Source: Pomphorhynchus laevis
Taxonomy: Eukaryota > Acanthocephala > Palaeacanthocephala > Echinorhynchida > Pomphorhynchidae
Reading direction: 5' to 3'
Assembly (NCBI GenBank): GCA_012934845.2
Contig: WNNJ02002097.1
Span: 1-64,000, forward strand
Length of the DNA stretch: 64,000 bases
The position numbers and the translations under genes are program-made. The notes below the pieces were generated by a model that did not search any database, was not told the DNA's origin, and worked only from the letters and a program-made list of their open reading frames with translations. Shown here one piece after another: positions 39,042-51,020 of the stretch. Numbering within the stretch: position 1 is the stretch's first letter; each line of letters starts with the position of its first letter.

Positions 39042-39980
39042 CGTCAAATTTATCAATGGGTGTTCCTCAGGGATCGGTGTTGGGTCCATTATTATTCGTC
39101 ATATTTCTGAATAGTTTGCTACGCTCTCTAAAATGTAAAAAAATAGCATTCGCGGATGATCTTAAAATATGGAATGTCATTACATGCTATGCCGATATGC
39201 AACACTTACAAGATGACATAAATATGGTTAATAGGTGGAGCGAACTGACCGGAGTCATGATTAACATTACTAAACGTGTCCACCTCAGATTTGGTCGTAG
39301 TGATTTACCAAATGATTATTCTGATTGCGGTGAGATTATTCCCATAAATTCGTATACAAAAGATCTTGGGATAATTGTTCAGAATTCGTTTAAAACCTAC
39401 CTCTATACTGAAAATATGTGCAACACGTCGAGAAAAATTATTTACATGATCAAAAATACCTTTAGTTCGCTTCCACCGTCTCAGTTCTCACTATTATATA
39501 AGGCGTTGATCAGACCAATCATTGATTATGCTTCGCCGGCGACTTTTCCTTATACGCGTGGTGAAATAAACCAATTAGAAAAGATTCTTCGCCGATTTTC
39601 CAAGCTATGTTCTGGTATTCGGAACATCGCCTACTGTGATAGACTAAGCCAACTAAATATTACTTCAGTTTACAAGAGATATGTGTACAATGATTTATTA
39701 CAGTTATGGCGAATGATCCATGTCTTTCCTGGTTATCCATCGGAATCCGTTATTCTAAATGATCGCCCTAGCCACAGAGAACACTCTTTATCAGTTGTTG
39801 TGCAATCACACGGGAAATGTCATAGATACTTGCGATTATCTCACAGAGCGGTAAACCTATGGAACCGATTGCCGAATTCGATCGTGTCTATGGCACAGTA
39901 CAAATCTTTCCAGAATGCGCTGAGCATGTGGATAAAAAGAGAAGATTCTTTGCAGGAAATATATAACTATATGTGACAAT
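38960..39980 (+). mobile_element. LINE 3' half, CR1-like family, long intact frame
   Basis: An open frame of about 330 codons: RIHAFLSNRSFRVRVGNCLS, motif B MGVPQGSVLGPLLFVIFLN, motif C IAFADDLKIWNVI, then LGIIVQNSFKTYLYTEN, LLYKALIRPIIDYASP and a C-terminal LSHRAVNLWNRLPNSIVSM with NALSMWIKRE. The FxxRxxRLWNxLP-like ending is normal for CR1-type LINEs. The 5' half is missing and is replaced by the inverted arm. A pyrimidine-rich tail follows at 40000-40025. The intact frame suggests a fairly recent insertion. Confidence 0.85.
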
Positions 39981-40098
39981 TTATTATTGCTGAACTACTT
40001 TTTTCTTTCTTTTTTTTCTTTTCTTAATATTGTGATCAGACAAAATGACTCTTTTATGTGTCAGTCTTGTAATAAATAATAATAAAATAATAATCATG

Positions 40099-41190
40099 AC
40101 TTTGCCAGCATCGACGAACGATGTAGACTACGCGCGATATCTACAGCCGTCCAAACTGACAATATCGGACGATCAGGGCGCTACAGATCGATGGAGACAT
40201 CGGCTTGTTACTTTCGAGACTTTTGGAGCTTACATTAATGCAACACCTGCTATCGAATTGACTATCCTTCGCAATTTTGTGTGCTCTGAAAATTTCAAAT
40301 CCATTCAACAAGCGGAAACTTATGATGAGGATATCGAGGTGTTGAAAACAATGTTTGATAAACCCGTCAACGTGGTATATGCGCAATATATGCTTTACGC
40401 TCGACACCAAAATGAATCCGAAGACATTCAACAATTCGCTAATGCTTTGAAGCAACTAGCTAATGAATGTAATTTCACTGACGTTTCGACAGCCGATCAC
40501 AGGGACCAAGCGATTCTGAACACCTTTATTATTGGAATAGGCTTATCTAAAATAAGACAAAGGCTTCTGGAGAGTAACATACTAAAACTATTAGACGTAA
40601 TCGATCAGGCAAAGCGATGGAGATTGCGGAAAAACAAGCTATTGCAATTGAACGACCGTAGCTACGAATGGCAAAGATGACTGATAATCATCCTGAATCC
40701 GGAAAAGACGGTATAGATGTGCAATCAGAAGAAGCTGAATGCATGATGGCAGTATCTACGAAAAGAAATTGGAGGTGCTTCTTTTGTGGAAGTTCTGTTA
40801 AACATCGTAGATTAGAGTGTCCAGTCAAGGAATCAACATGTCGGAAATGCCAAAAGTCGGTCACTTTGCAAAAGTATGCCGATCTTCCGTCTTCGAGACG
40901 AATGGAAATAGAGTGGCTACACTTGCCCTAACATCTTACGAATCACGGAGTAATGGCATTGTGAAAATTGGTAATATTCAACTATCGTGTTTGTTCGACA
41001 CAGGAAGTTGTAGCAACTTCATAAGATCTGAAACTGCGAGAGGAATATTTAATTCCTCTCCGCTACCGGGTGGGAAATCCCTTGTTACCAGTAATAAATC
41101 GAATGTTGGTTATGTTAAAATCTTTTTCAAACATTACCACATCGTTTTCCGTGAGGAAGGTCGGAATATTGTTAATTTTAAGAGCAGATA
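40099..41190 (+). mobile_element. LTR-retrotransposon fossil: gag and protease region
   Basis: A partial, broken element of the Gypsy-like type. A gag-like frame (40099-40677) has the usual word order of such capsids, with AQYMLYARHQNESEDIQQFA followed by a F-I-x-G-I motif. Next comes a zinc-knuckle-like stretch CFFCGS...CRKC. It closes with an aspartic-protease-like LFDTGSCSNFI. No reverse transcriptase, integrase or long terminal repeats were seen in the window, so both ends are undefined. I count several breaks. The gag frame keeps enough similarity to suggest moderate age. Confidence 0.7.
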
Positions 41191-41297
41191 AAATTGTTTT
41201 TGATGAGACAGTTGCTACATTAGTTTATATGCTATTAAAAAAATATGTATAGGCTTTAGCTAGGTCGGAGTAAGCGAATGAGATCTTGATTTCACAT

Positions 41298-41571
41298 TCA
41301 TAGTATTTTATCGTTTAAAAAAATCCGTTTTCCATATTGGTTAGCAAAATCTCTGATAAATAAGTTGAAGAGATCTTGCCTTTCTTGAGTCGCCAACAGC
41401 CTAATAATAATTAAGTTGGCCATATTTGGCACTGGGGGAATTTCCATTTCCAGAGTATTTTCAGGAACAGTAAAAACTTCACTATACTGCATTGTTCCAT
41501 TCCAAGGAAAAAGCGTTTTTTGGAATCGTTCGATAGTTCCGACATTGTCCACGAAAAGTGAATAATTTAAT
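41298..41571 (-). other. Coding-like segment, unknown, duplicated (left copy)
   Basis: Minus-strand frame reads VDNVGTIERFQKTLFPWNGT, FTVPENTLEMEIPPVPNMAN and a hydrophobic/charged end RDFANQYGKRIFLNDKIL. The part 41404-41571 recurs at 41672-41836 with about 95% identity. It looks like protein-coding sequence, but I do not recognise the family. It could be a host exon or part of a further element. Confidence 0.45.
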
Positions 41572-41671
41572 AATCAATAATATTATAATTAATAATTAAA
41601 TATTAAATCAATAATATTATTATTAATAATCAATAATTTTATAATCAATAATTTATTTCATTGATTATATG

Positions 41672-41842
41672 AATAATAATTAAGTTGGCCATATTTGGCA
41701 CTGGGGGAATTTCCCTTTCCAGAGTATTTTCAGGAACAGTAAAATCTTCACTAAACTGCATTGTTCCATTCCAAGGAAAAAAGCGTTTTTTTTGGAATCG
41801 TTCGATAGTTCCTACATTGTCCACGAAAAGTGAATAAAACAT
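41672..41842 (-). other. Coding-like segment, right copy
   Basis: Matches 41404-41571, including VDNVGTIERFQKK, FPWNGTMQFSEDFTVPENTL and IPPVPNMANLIII; one extra run of T changes the frame locally. The two copies are separated by about 100 bp of pure AT sequence. Confidence 0.5.
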
Positions 41843-41989
41843 CGAATAAATTTTGTCATAATAATAAAGATTTTGTTAACTAAAAATACAATCACTAAAA
41901 AAGTTTTAAAAATAAAAACAGCAGAAAAAAGATAACAAGGTCAGACATGATGTTATTTCAACCTTCTTATGTTTTCACGGCCTCAGGTC

Positions 41990-42860
41990 CAGAGGGATCT
42001 GAATCCTCTAGCCAATCTAACACGCCGCTTTCCGACTTAACCACCCGGGGTCTTTCACTCCCCCCAAAGAATCCAATCGAGGCGAACTATGCTCGGTAAT
42101 CGCGAGATGAGGAGCTTCAGAAACCTTAATCTTTGCTCAGGGGACGTCCTTTCGAAAAGACTAATCCCGAGATAGCCCGAGTACCCCATATGCGCACTTG
42201 GGTTTTCCCATATAATGACAGATGCTATGCCCGTTTCATGACCCACCAAGCTCTCTTTAGGATACGTTTGAGTCTATCCAGGTCGGCTTTCTCAGACAAG
42301 TTCATTGTAACGGCGAACCCCAGATATTTTATTCGACTTGTTAAGGTTGGGACTGATTGATTTGCAAATATGGATGATAGAGCTGAGAGTGATAATCTCT
42401 TCAATTTTTTTGTGGCAGGCGCGCCATGAAAGACAATCACCTATGATTTTAAGGAGTTCAAAATAAGATTGAACATGGTTAACTGGTCTTTTAATCTTGA
42501 AAAGAAACGGCTGATGTCCGAGACTACATATTTGCACCTGCGTCCAGAGAACATGGCTATGGTATCATCACCGTATACCACTAGATGTTGATCACGTTTA
42601 AATATCTTATATAGTTGGATGGAGGCAGCAATATATAAGATTGGAGAAAATGGTGAGCTTTGGGGCACCCGTAATTTTGTCGTTTTATGCGACCTGGCAA
42701 AACGCCTGCAGCGATATTAATTCTTAACAGCACAAAAGATGCAAAACCGTTTATTGTTTTGGCGATGTGTATGGTGATAAGCATGCACGATGGTATCTTG
42801 GCTATATTACAGCCTCCTGATTGTGTCACGAGATTATCTTCACATGTATAGTTCCTATTC
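41990..42860 (-). pseudogene. R1-like LINE RT relic
   Basis: Minus-strand pieces read GCPQSSPFSPILYIAASIQL (motif B with PQSS for the usual PQGS), HLVVYGDDTIAMFSGRRCKY (motif C, GDD), KVIVFHGAP-like sequence and RIKYLGFAVTMNLSEKADLD. The spacing matches the palm-thumb region of R1/I-type LINEs. Frames change between the pieces, so it is dead. Both ends are truncated. Confidence 0.65.
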
Positions 42861-43745
42861 TTAAAACAGCGGAACGCTTCTAATCAGCCTGGGTCAGTAT
42901 TGTCAGCTGCTGACCCAGACTTACATTTCACGTTTCGATCCTTATTATCTGTTTACTCCGTACAAAGGTCCTGAACGGATATGAACTCAGGATGTCTGTA
43001 TCGCGCTTCTAACATAATATCCACTAGGCTGGCTGCTCCAGTGGTGTAGATATACATTTCTGTATATTACTTTTGGTAGGGGATCGTATTCTAACGATCT
43101 ATTAAAAACCTAGCCGATGTGTGTGATCCGCTAGCCGGATCACTGTTTTTCATGCTGCCACTTGCAATGAATATTTTTTATTTAACTTGATTGCACCTGT
43201 GAGCTGAATGTAAGTCTGGGTCAGCAGCTGATGATACCAATCCAGGCTGATTAGTAGCGTCCTGCTGTATCAAGAATATGAACTATATTTGTGAGAAAAA
43301 TGTCGTGCCACAACCAGAAGAATTTTAGCTCACAGATGCAATCAAGTACAATTAAAAACATTCATTGCAAGTTGCAGCATGATAAACAATGATCCGGCTA
43401 GCGGATCACATACATAGGGTAGGTTTCTAATATATCGTTAGAATACGATCCCCTATCAAATGTAATATATAGAAATGTATATATAGATCACTGGATCAGC
43501 CAGCCTAGTAGATGTAACGTTGAATCGCGATACAGACGTCCTGAGTTCGAATCCGTTCAGCATCAGTGTAGTGAGAAAGCAGATAATAAGGGTCGAAACG
43601 TGAAATGTAGATCTGGGTCAGCAGCTGATGAGACCCATTCGGACCGATTAGCGTCCTGCAGTATCAAAAATAAGATGAATACATGTGAGGATAATATTGT
43701 GTCACAATCAAATGGATTTCAGCTCACAGATGCAATCAAGTTAAA
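42811..43745. repeat. tRNA-like SINE in inverted and tandem copies
   Basis: A roughly 395-bp unit on + (about 43350-43745) is matched by an inverted unit at 42811-43205, over 80% identical by eye. A 125-bp piece of the unit's end lies between them (43206-43350). Each full unit contains CCAGCCTAGTAGATG (A-box-like) and, 40 bases later, GAGTTCGAATCC (B-box-like), plus GATCCGGCTAGCGGATCAC and GCTCACAGATGCAATCAAG. The tRNA-like promoter marks a SINE. The arrangement makes a palindrome of over 900 bp. Confidence 0.7.
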
Positions 43746-43914
43746 TAATAACTAATTGTAAATCCAATCACTTTTCATTATATAGCTGAATCGATGGACG
43801 TACGATTATCTAGAATGTTTGAGGACGCATAGAGGGGTTGGTCTCTCAGGAATAACGATAATTGCTTTAGACGGATGTTAACAGCTTTCGGATCACATTC
43901 GGTAAAGTTGACGA

Positions 43915-44075
43915 ATTCCAACTGATAGAATATTCGATTAAATTCAGTCAAAGTTCATTCAGAATCAACTTTGACTGAAATTCAGTCAAGGTTAATTCAG
44001 AATTAACTTTGACTGAATCTTTATGAACATACGTCAACAGCAGTATTGTGACTTTAAATAACAATACTGCTGCCT
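43915..44075. repeat. Cluster of inverted repeats
   Basis: ATTCAGTCAAAGTT/AACTTTGACTGAAT-type words occur four times in alternating orientation from 43936 to 44022. They are followed by the hairpin CAGCAGTATTGT...ACAATACTGCTG near 44038-44074. Confidence 0.75.
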
Positions 44076-44534
44076 CCGGGTCTTATACCTAATGGAATAG
44101 GTGACGTTTTGTCGTTTAATTTGCAAAACTATTCTTTATGTCTATAGATTTATTGGAACAATTTTATTGTACTCATGATGATAGCAGAAACTATTGAAAC
44201 ATTGAATTTTGTCAAATAGAGGAATATATTTTCTTTGTTCCAATAAAACTATATAATCGAAATAGAAGAAGATTATGGGTTTAGTATTTATTATTCCTTT
44301 TGTGTTTAAAAGAGGTTTATTGCATGCAATCTGCAAATGTGTGCGGGACAGACAGGTGAGTTAGGGTATGTTATACACATTAACCTATCATTTTCACTCA
44401 TGCGAATAATGCGGAATAATTTTGGTGGACTGAAGAATGCGTTCATTGAAATATAATATATAATAAGTATATTAATAAATATAAGTTAAAATTGATTAAT
44501 AAATTATATATTATTTATATTAATAAATAATATA

Positions 44535-44700
44535 ATATTGTAATTAAGATTAGAGGTATTCAGGATGAACTGCTATGCTATCAGGTTTCAGCCTTGATTC
44601 CTCTACCCATTATAACAGCGCGGACAAATACATGCTAATGAAGTATTACCTCTGATGAAATTTGATTATCTAGAATAATATCTTATTTTAAAAGTAAAGA
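44535..44700 (-). repeat. RT-element tail copy, reverse orientation
   Basis: AGATTAGAGGTATTCAGGAT, GAACTGCTATGCTATCAGGT, TTCCTCTACCCATTATAACA, AATACATGCTAATGAAGTAT and ATCTAGAATAATATCTTAT: the hairpin half of the tail with decayed second arm. Confidence 0.8.
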
Positions 44701-44879
44701 ACTTTAATAAGATTTTTTATATTGTATAACAATAAATTAAAAACATAAAGGATTGGTACACTTTGTAGTTATAAAACGAAATATTTAATTTCATAAAATT
44801 TATTTTTTAATTTTGACATTTTTAATGCATTAATTATTTTCATTGATAAAATATAATTTATACATAGTTTGCAGACAAG

Positions 44880-45505
44880 TTCAGAAGATGGCCAATGTCC
44901 TTCCTGTCTTCGGCGGCCTCCAAAAAACAGGCGGCGTTGTCCCGCTTAATCGCTGCACTGATTCACTGCATGAGCCAGGACGATGACTGCTTGTCGCCAG
45001 TTGTCCGAAATAGCCTATTTTCCAACGTCTCGAAGAACGACGCTGCGCTCGAACCCACAACACCAAGCGTCTCGATCACCACTGGTACGAACTCGCAATC
45101 GCGAGTATTTATATCTCTGTATTTTGATATTTTTTCTTGCCTCTGGGTCACTGGCGACGGCACTGCCTTATGTCACAGCTTGAAATAGGTAGGTCGGCGC
45201 CAGGGTATTGGGAAATCTAAAGTCACATTTCAGAATACGGCCGGATTGCTACTGGATTAGAGTCGCTCTATCTGGCCGCTTTCCATCGTTTCTTGAGATG
45301 CCAATCGCTTCCATACGACTGCTGCGGTGGCGATCCGAATTATCTCGTTTACTCAGGTGTGACGGATGCATCTTACTCTTGTGTAACGGCAATTTAGCTG
45401 GTGTGTAATTCTGCAACTCACCTCTTCGCCGCAGATGCAAGTAAAGACTTGTCTTGAGAGGACCCCAAGTCTCAGTCAAATGGTACATATCGATCAAATA
45501 AAATA
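44880..45505 (-). pseudogene. C-terminal relic of the nuclease-type RT element
   Basis: Minus-strand frames give KISKYRDINTRDCEFVPVVI, ETLGVVGSSAASFFETLENR, then TTGDKQSSSWLMQCISAAIK and RDNAACFLEA. The order FVPxxxETxGxxGxxAxxFxxxL...TGD...xFLxQxISxAIxRxNAAxxL is the usual end of the family seen at 15620-16700, so this is a second, differently preserved piece. GC-rich; no single intact frame over the whole stretch. Confidence 0.6.
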
Positions 45506-45509
45506 TATA

Positions 45510-46835
45510 TATTTATTTTTACGTGAAAATGCGTGCTGGCGCACGCTCTTACGATCATGAAGTAAAAAGTCTAAATCATGTGTCGAGAAAGTGGGAACGG
45601 AGAAAGTATTTGAGTGTGATAAAGAAGTGAGCGCGACGGACGTCGCAAGGTTGTTGATTCCAAAAGAGGGGAGTGTAGAGGAAGAGGAAATGACGGGAAC
45701 GCAGCGATAGAAAGGTGGGGCGAGTGTCGTCTAAGAAATGGAGGTTGATGATCGATGGGGGAGCTGACAGCGATAAGACGAAAAGTGACGAGAAGGCGGA
45801 GTTTGATGCGAATGTGGATTGTAGGCTAGGAAAGTTGGGCTAGATAAGTGGATGTGTGGTCGAAAGACGGAGACGTAGAAGCACTCGAACGGCGGAGTTG
45901 AAGATGCGTTGTAGGGGTAGGATGAAGGATTTTGGAGAATTGGCGAAAAAGCTGAGGCAGTAATCGATTTTAGGGAAAAGAAGCGATGAAAGAAGATACA
46001 TGCAAGAACGGAAGTCGATAAGGGGGCAGATACGGTGGATGTCACGGAGAATTAAGTTAGACGAACGGACCTTGTCGCGGATGAAGGGTTTAAGGGAAAG
46101 GTGATCATCGAATTGGAATCCTAAGAAAGTGAGATTGTGAACTATGGGGATGATTGATGAGGCAAATGATACAGGGGAAGGAGATGTTAGATTGACGGGG
46201 AGGATTCACATTATTGTGGCCTTGTCTAAGTTTATGTTAGGTTGACGGGGAGAGATCGCCAAGTAGAAGAGATAAAAGCAGAGCACCTAGGACTGATCCT
46301 TGTTGGACCCCGCAGAAAATAGGGATTGGAGGAGAGAATGATGAATTTGAACAGACGCGAAAGAAACGGTCGGATAGATATGAGGCAAACCATGCTACGG
46401 AGGAGGAAGAAAAGCCGTAATGATAACGAAGGCGAGAAAGGAGGACGAAGTGGTCGACAATGTCGAAGGCGGAGGAGAGGTCGAGTGAGATGAGAACACT
46501 ATATAGAGCCTTGTCAGGAGAAATTAGTAGGTCGTTGTAAACTTTCATGCATCGATTTCTGTGGAGTGATTAGAGCGAAAAGCGGATTGGCAAGGAGAGT
46601 ACAAATTTGATGAGGAGAGATAAGCGTTGATCTGTATTAAGATAAGGTGTTCTAAGAGCTTAGTAAGAGTAGGGAGGAGTGAAATGGGGCGATAGCTAGA
46701 AGGAAGTGAGGGGTCGAGCGATTGCTTCTTAAGGAGGGGACAGACGATGACTAATTTCCAGTGTGAAGGGAAGATACGACTGCGGATGGACGAGTTAAAC
46801 AAGGTGGTGAGGAAAGGAGATATCGATTTGCATAA
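45510..46835 (-). mobile_element. LINE copy D (CR1/Jockey group)
   Basis: Close relative of copies A and B: SSYRPISLLPTLTKLLEHLI, motif A LISLDLSSAFDIVDHFVLLS, FSSSSVAWFASYLSDRFFRV, CGVQQGSVLGALLLSLLLGD (motif B). The YADD region is deleted; the thumb region is in shifted frames. It starts with the shared 3' stem-loop GCGTGCGCCAGCACGC and ATAAAT repeats at 45510-45560. More decayed than copy B. Confidence 0.82.
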
Positions 46836-46869
46836 ATGTTTAAGATATTTATACCTACTCGCCGTTGAT

Positions 46870-49430
46870 TATCTTCCTGCGTCAAGTTTAAATTGTTGAC
46901 AATTCGTTATAACAGCTGCATCAGTAAAAAATTCTTTATTTTTTCATGCCCATCCCAATTAAATGTTCGGAGATGCTGACTGCATCTATAATTGCCACAA
47001 TACATTTGAGCAATTTAAATCGCCTTGGGTTTTCAGAATAAAGTTTTTTGAATTGATTTTTACCGAGCATTTAGCGCATTTACGATTATAATTATAATAA
47101 CCATAATTTGTGACTAAAACATATTCAAGATATGCTAAATTTACTCGATTTCAATTTATTTTGAATTTTTACAATATCGTTTTACCAAATAAATGTTTTT
47201 TTTTTCAATTTATAGATAAAATACTAAGAAAAATACGGCAAAACGCATTTAGAGGTAATTTTTAATATTATACACCATTAGTTTTATTTGCTAGTACGAG
47301 AGAGCAAGTTAATAGATTTAATTGTTTATAGTTTAATTTCTCTAAATGATTTAAGAGAAATCATTGTTTTGCCATCCTTTGTGACATTTTCAGAGAAAGT
47401 GTTCAATAATGGAGTCGAATTCCGAAATATTTCCAATCCGAAATATTTTCGGATCTGAAAATGGATTTCTCCATTCATTAAAGCTCATTTTAGTTAATAT
47501 TTAATTCATATGATCAGTATCGTGAGCGATTTAAGAGTGTAGGGAATTTTTTAATTTATTTGTTGAAATGCTAATTTTTTTAAAGGCAAAATCCAGCACA
47601 AAGAAAAAATTCTCTTTGACATGTTGGTAACTATTTGCGACAGTTGAGAAATATTGGATTTATTTTATCTCTTAATTTCATTTTATTTTTCTATTCAAAA
47701 AACGTGTGAAAAAATATACACAATATTCCGGGAGATGGCATCAAATAATTTCCGAAATATAAAGAACGAATTTTAATTTCTTTGTGCCCTGACTTTGTCT
47801 TTAATTAAGCAAATAAACAATGATTCTGGCCTGACTCGTTTTGTTTGAGACTAACTATGTTTGCTTTAATTCTATAAATTCCAATCCAAAGTTCGACTCG
47901 AATATTTAATGTTATTGCAAAATTATCAAAAAATTTGATAAAACTTAAAATGTGTATCAATCAATAATACAATAAACTTAGCATGTCTTGTGGAATAATT
48001 ATGCGTACTGTGATGATTCTGTGAATAATGACAGTACGCATCCAATCACAGAATAATGACAAGATCATAATTGATTGCACAAAGGCCCATTTGAGGGAAC
48101 CGAAGATTGTATCAAATAAATAATAAATTATGCTTACTCATAATTACGTAACAAAAATAAAATTTTTGTTACGTATTCACAATGTGTTTGATTTTAATAA
48201 CATCAGGGGACAGTAGTCAACATTAAATTGTTTTATCTCTTCCAAATTTGGGTACAAATGAATATGCCGTCATGAGAAAAAATCCAGATATAAATGGAAT
48301 TAACGAATTTATTTAAAATATTATTTTTTATTGTTATATTTTAAAAATATAAAGTGTTTATATAACTAAAAAATTTGATATATAAATTAAGTTACTATAG
48401 ATATGTGAATTGCCTAAATGAGAGGCGAGAACGGTTATCAACGGGTATGCTAATTTTTATAATCGGGGTTCGCAACATACATTCTACTGAATAGAATAGT
48501 ATTTCCATTCTGTTTTTATTTCCAAAATATTCTTAAATAGATAAAACACAGCTTCCATTCGGTGTGAATGACCATGAATAAATAATAATTGATTATTCTG
48601 ATGCGATTTATACAAAATTGTTAGTTTTGTATATTCATATGTGCTATTGGATGAAGCATTTGTCTAAAAATTTTAATATTTTAGGTGAAACTATTAATAT
48701 ACTGTGTTATTTAAATAAACACTAGCAATATGATGACAATTATATGCTATAACATTATAATATTATGGTTATATCACCGTAATACTAATTCATTAATACT
48801 ACAGTTTTCTAATATTCTAACATCCTAATATTATATTATATAGATAAGGATTATTAAAATAACAAAACTTAATATATTTAGTTTAATATTGACTAATAAT
48901 AAGACTTAATATTGAAACTTAATATTTTCTTTAAAACACAATATTAGGTATTTAATATTGTTTATTAAGGAAAATATAAGTATTTAATATTGTTTCTTAA
49001 AGAACATAAATTATATTAAGTCTTCATTGAATAAACAATATTAATGGATAATATTTGTTTAATGAATGATGCTATATTTTATATTAAGAATATAAAATTC
49101 TATATTAAGAATACGTATGATATTGGTTGCACTACTGATGATAACGATTATCCGTTATATGTCCGTCTTTTCCCAAGATGACTATTGCCCTAGATGCAAT
49201 AGTCTGTTTTTCTCATTATCAATATTTGTCACTATTTGAATAAGGGATCACCAATCAAATCACTATCAAATTAAATTGTGATTATTCAGGTAGCAAATAT
49301 TTTGTTCAAAGAAGCATCATCCCATACGGAATAATTTTTGATGTAGCTAATCGTGTATGATGGTCTGGTAATAATGTGATATTAAAAAAGCTATGTAGCT
49401 AGGTAGCTAAATGTGATATTACAACTCATT
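46870..49430. other. Intergenic DNA with small hairpins
   Basis: No coding frame seen. A hairpin with 11-bp perfect arms (ATGCGTACTGT/ACAGTACGCAT) is at 48001-48041. The rest is AT-rich and not recognised. Confidence 0.5.
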
Positions 49431-49433
49431 AAT

Positions 49434-49690
49434 CAGATTACTGAGTCTACATAGCTTGTACTATATATATAAATTAAAAGTAAAGATAAATAATTAAAAA
49501 TAAATATTATTATAAATAATATAAGATTTTATACAATTTATATTTATATAATGATATAATTTATAATTAAAATTTTAAATAAAAGTCAATTTTTATGAAT
49601 AAATTAATAAATAATATGCGATGTATTCGAATAAAGAATAAAGGCCATCATGAAGAACTGCTATGTTATTAGTTTTCGGCCACGATTCTT
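49434..49690 (-). repeat. RT-element tail copy, reverse orientation, old
   Basis: TTACTGAGTCTACATAGCTT at the start is the complement of the tail end. ATGAATAAATTAATAAATAA, TGCGATGTATTCGAATAAAG and GAACTGCTATGTTATTAGTT follow in order. Well diverged. Confidence 0.75.
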
Positions 49691-49843
49691 TAACCCGGCA
49701 ACTAATATTAATTAGTTAACTACTTATAATACTTAACCAATTATTCTAGTTCACTAATTATTAACTAATTAATAATTAGTTAATATCAATTAATATTAAT
49801 TCCTGTAAATATTATTCCAGTAACTATTATTCTAGTAACTACT

Positions 49844-50243
49844 ATATAGTCGCTTGTTTTTAAATAAAGGAATTATTATTGTTATATTTTTATTGTTTAT
49901 AATATAAACAATAACATAATAATATACCGCCTCCAGAAATAATTTTGTTATTTTAATTTTGAATTTTAACAAAATAATGGAGGATGGATTTTTAGCAAAC
50001 AATATAGGCTTATTAGTTTCTATCAAGATGTTGCAAATTTATATTTTTATAAATATAAATTAGAGACAACATCTAAAAATTCCTTTATCAAATCGATGGA
50101 GACGATCTGTATCTAATGACGAATATATATTACTGTATGCAATATATTATTAATTATCAATATATTATTATGTTATTGTTTATATTATAAGCAATAAAAA
50201 TATAACAATAATAATTCCTTTATTTAAAAACAAGCGACTATAT
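49844..50243. mobile_element. 400-bp element with 82-bp terminal inverted repeats
   Basis: ATATAGTCGCTTGTTTTTAA at 49844 is matched by its complement ending at 50243. The 82-bp arms (49844-49925 and 50162-50243) differ at one position by eye. The 236-bp middle has its own inverted repeat, CCTCC...TTTTGTT / AACAAAAT...GGAGG. There is no transposase. Near-identical long arms suggest either a young foldback transposon or recent arm conversion. Immediate flanks do not give an obvious target duplication. Confidence 0.75.
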
Positions 50244-50814
50244 TAGTTTTTCTAATTTGGTAGTGTTGATTTGATTTCATAACATCAAATCACTAATTTA
50301 CTAATTTACTAATTCACTAATTTGGGTAGTAGTTTTGCAAATCGATTTTCGTAAATTTATATTAAACACTTGACAATTTTATAAGAAAAATATTAATTTT
50401 TACGAATTGACTAATAAATAACTTGGTTTCTTAATTTTTGTGAAATTTAATAATATCAATTTAATCTGCATAGATTAGTGTTTTAAATTAATTTATTAAA
50501 TTTCCTTAACTTTCATTCTATAATTTATAAATTTTATTTTTAGTTTATAAATTTTAACTAACATGAAATTTTCATTTTGGAAGGGAAATTAACTTCCAAG
50601 AAAACTATTTAATCGACTTGTTTCTTGTGGTTAGAATAAATTGTAATTTATTTCTAATTTATTTTCAATAAATTGTAAAGATAAAAGGCATTTTACTCAC
50701 AATACTTCGATGCTGATAGTGTGGCGGTATTGCTGCAAAACTTTTAATATTTTAAATACGTTTTTATATCACAATTATGGTCAAATTGATCAAGTGACTA
50801 AGTACTTATTATAA

Positions 50815-51020
50815 TATTAATAATAGACGATGTATCATAATGAGGATTAGATGTCATCAAGAGAAACTGCTATGTTATCAGGTTTCGGCTTCTATTCCAT
50901 AATAAATATAACAAAATATTTATGTTTAAATTACTACAAATAAGAATAAATAATTATAAATAATAAATGATTATATTAGATTTTATACAATTTATACTTA
51001 AACAACGAAAGAATTTATAA
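50815..51020 (-). repeat. RT-element tail copy, permuted order
   Basis: The hairpin part (AGACGATGTATCATAATGAG, AAACTGCTATGTTATCAGGT) comes first on +, followed by the AT-rich block that normally precedes it in reverse-oriented copies. This is the same kind of permutation as at 28654-28909. Confidence 0.65.
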
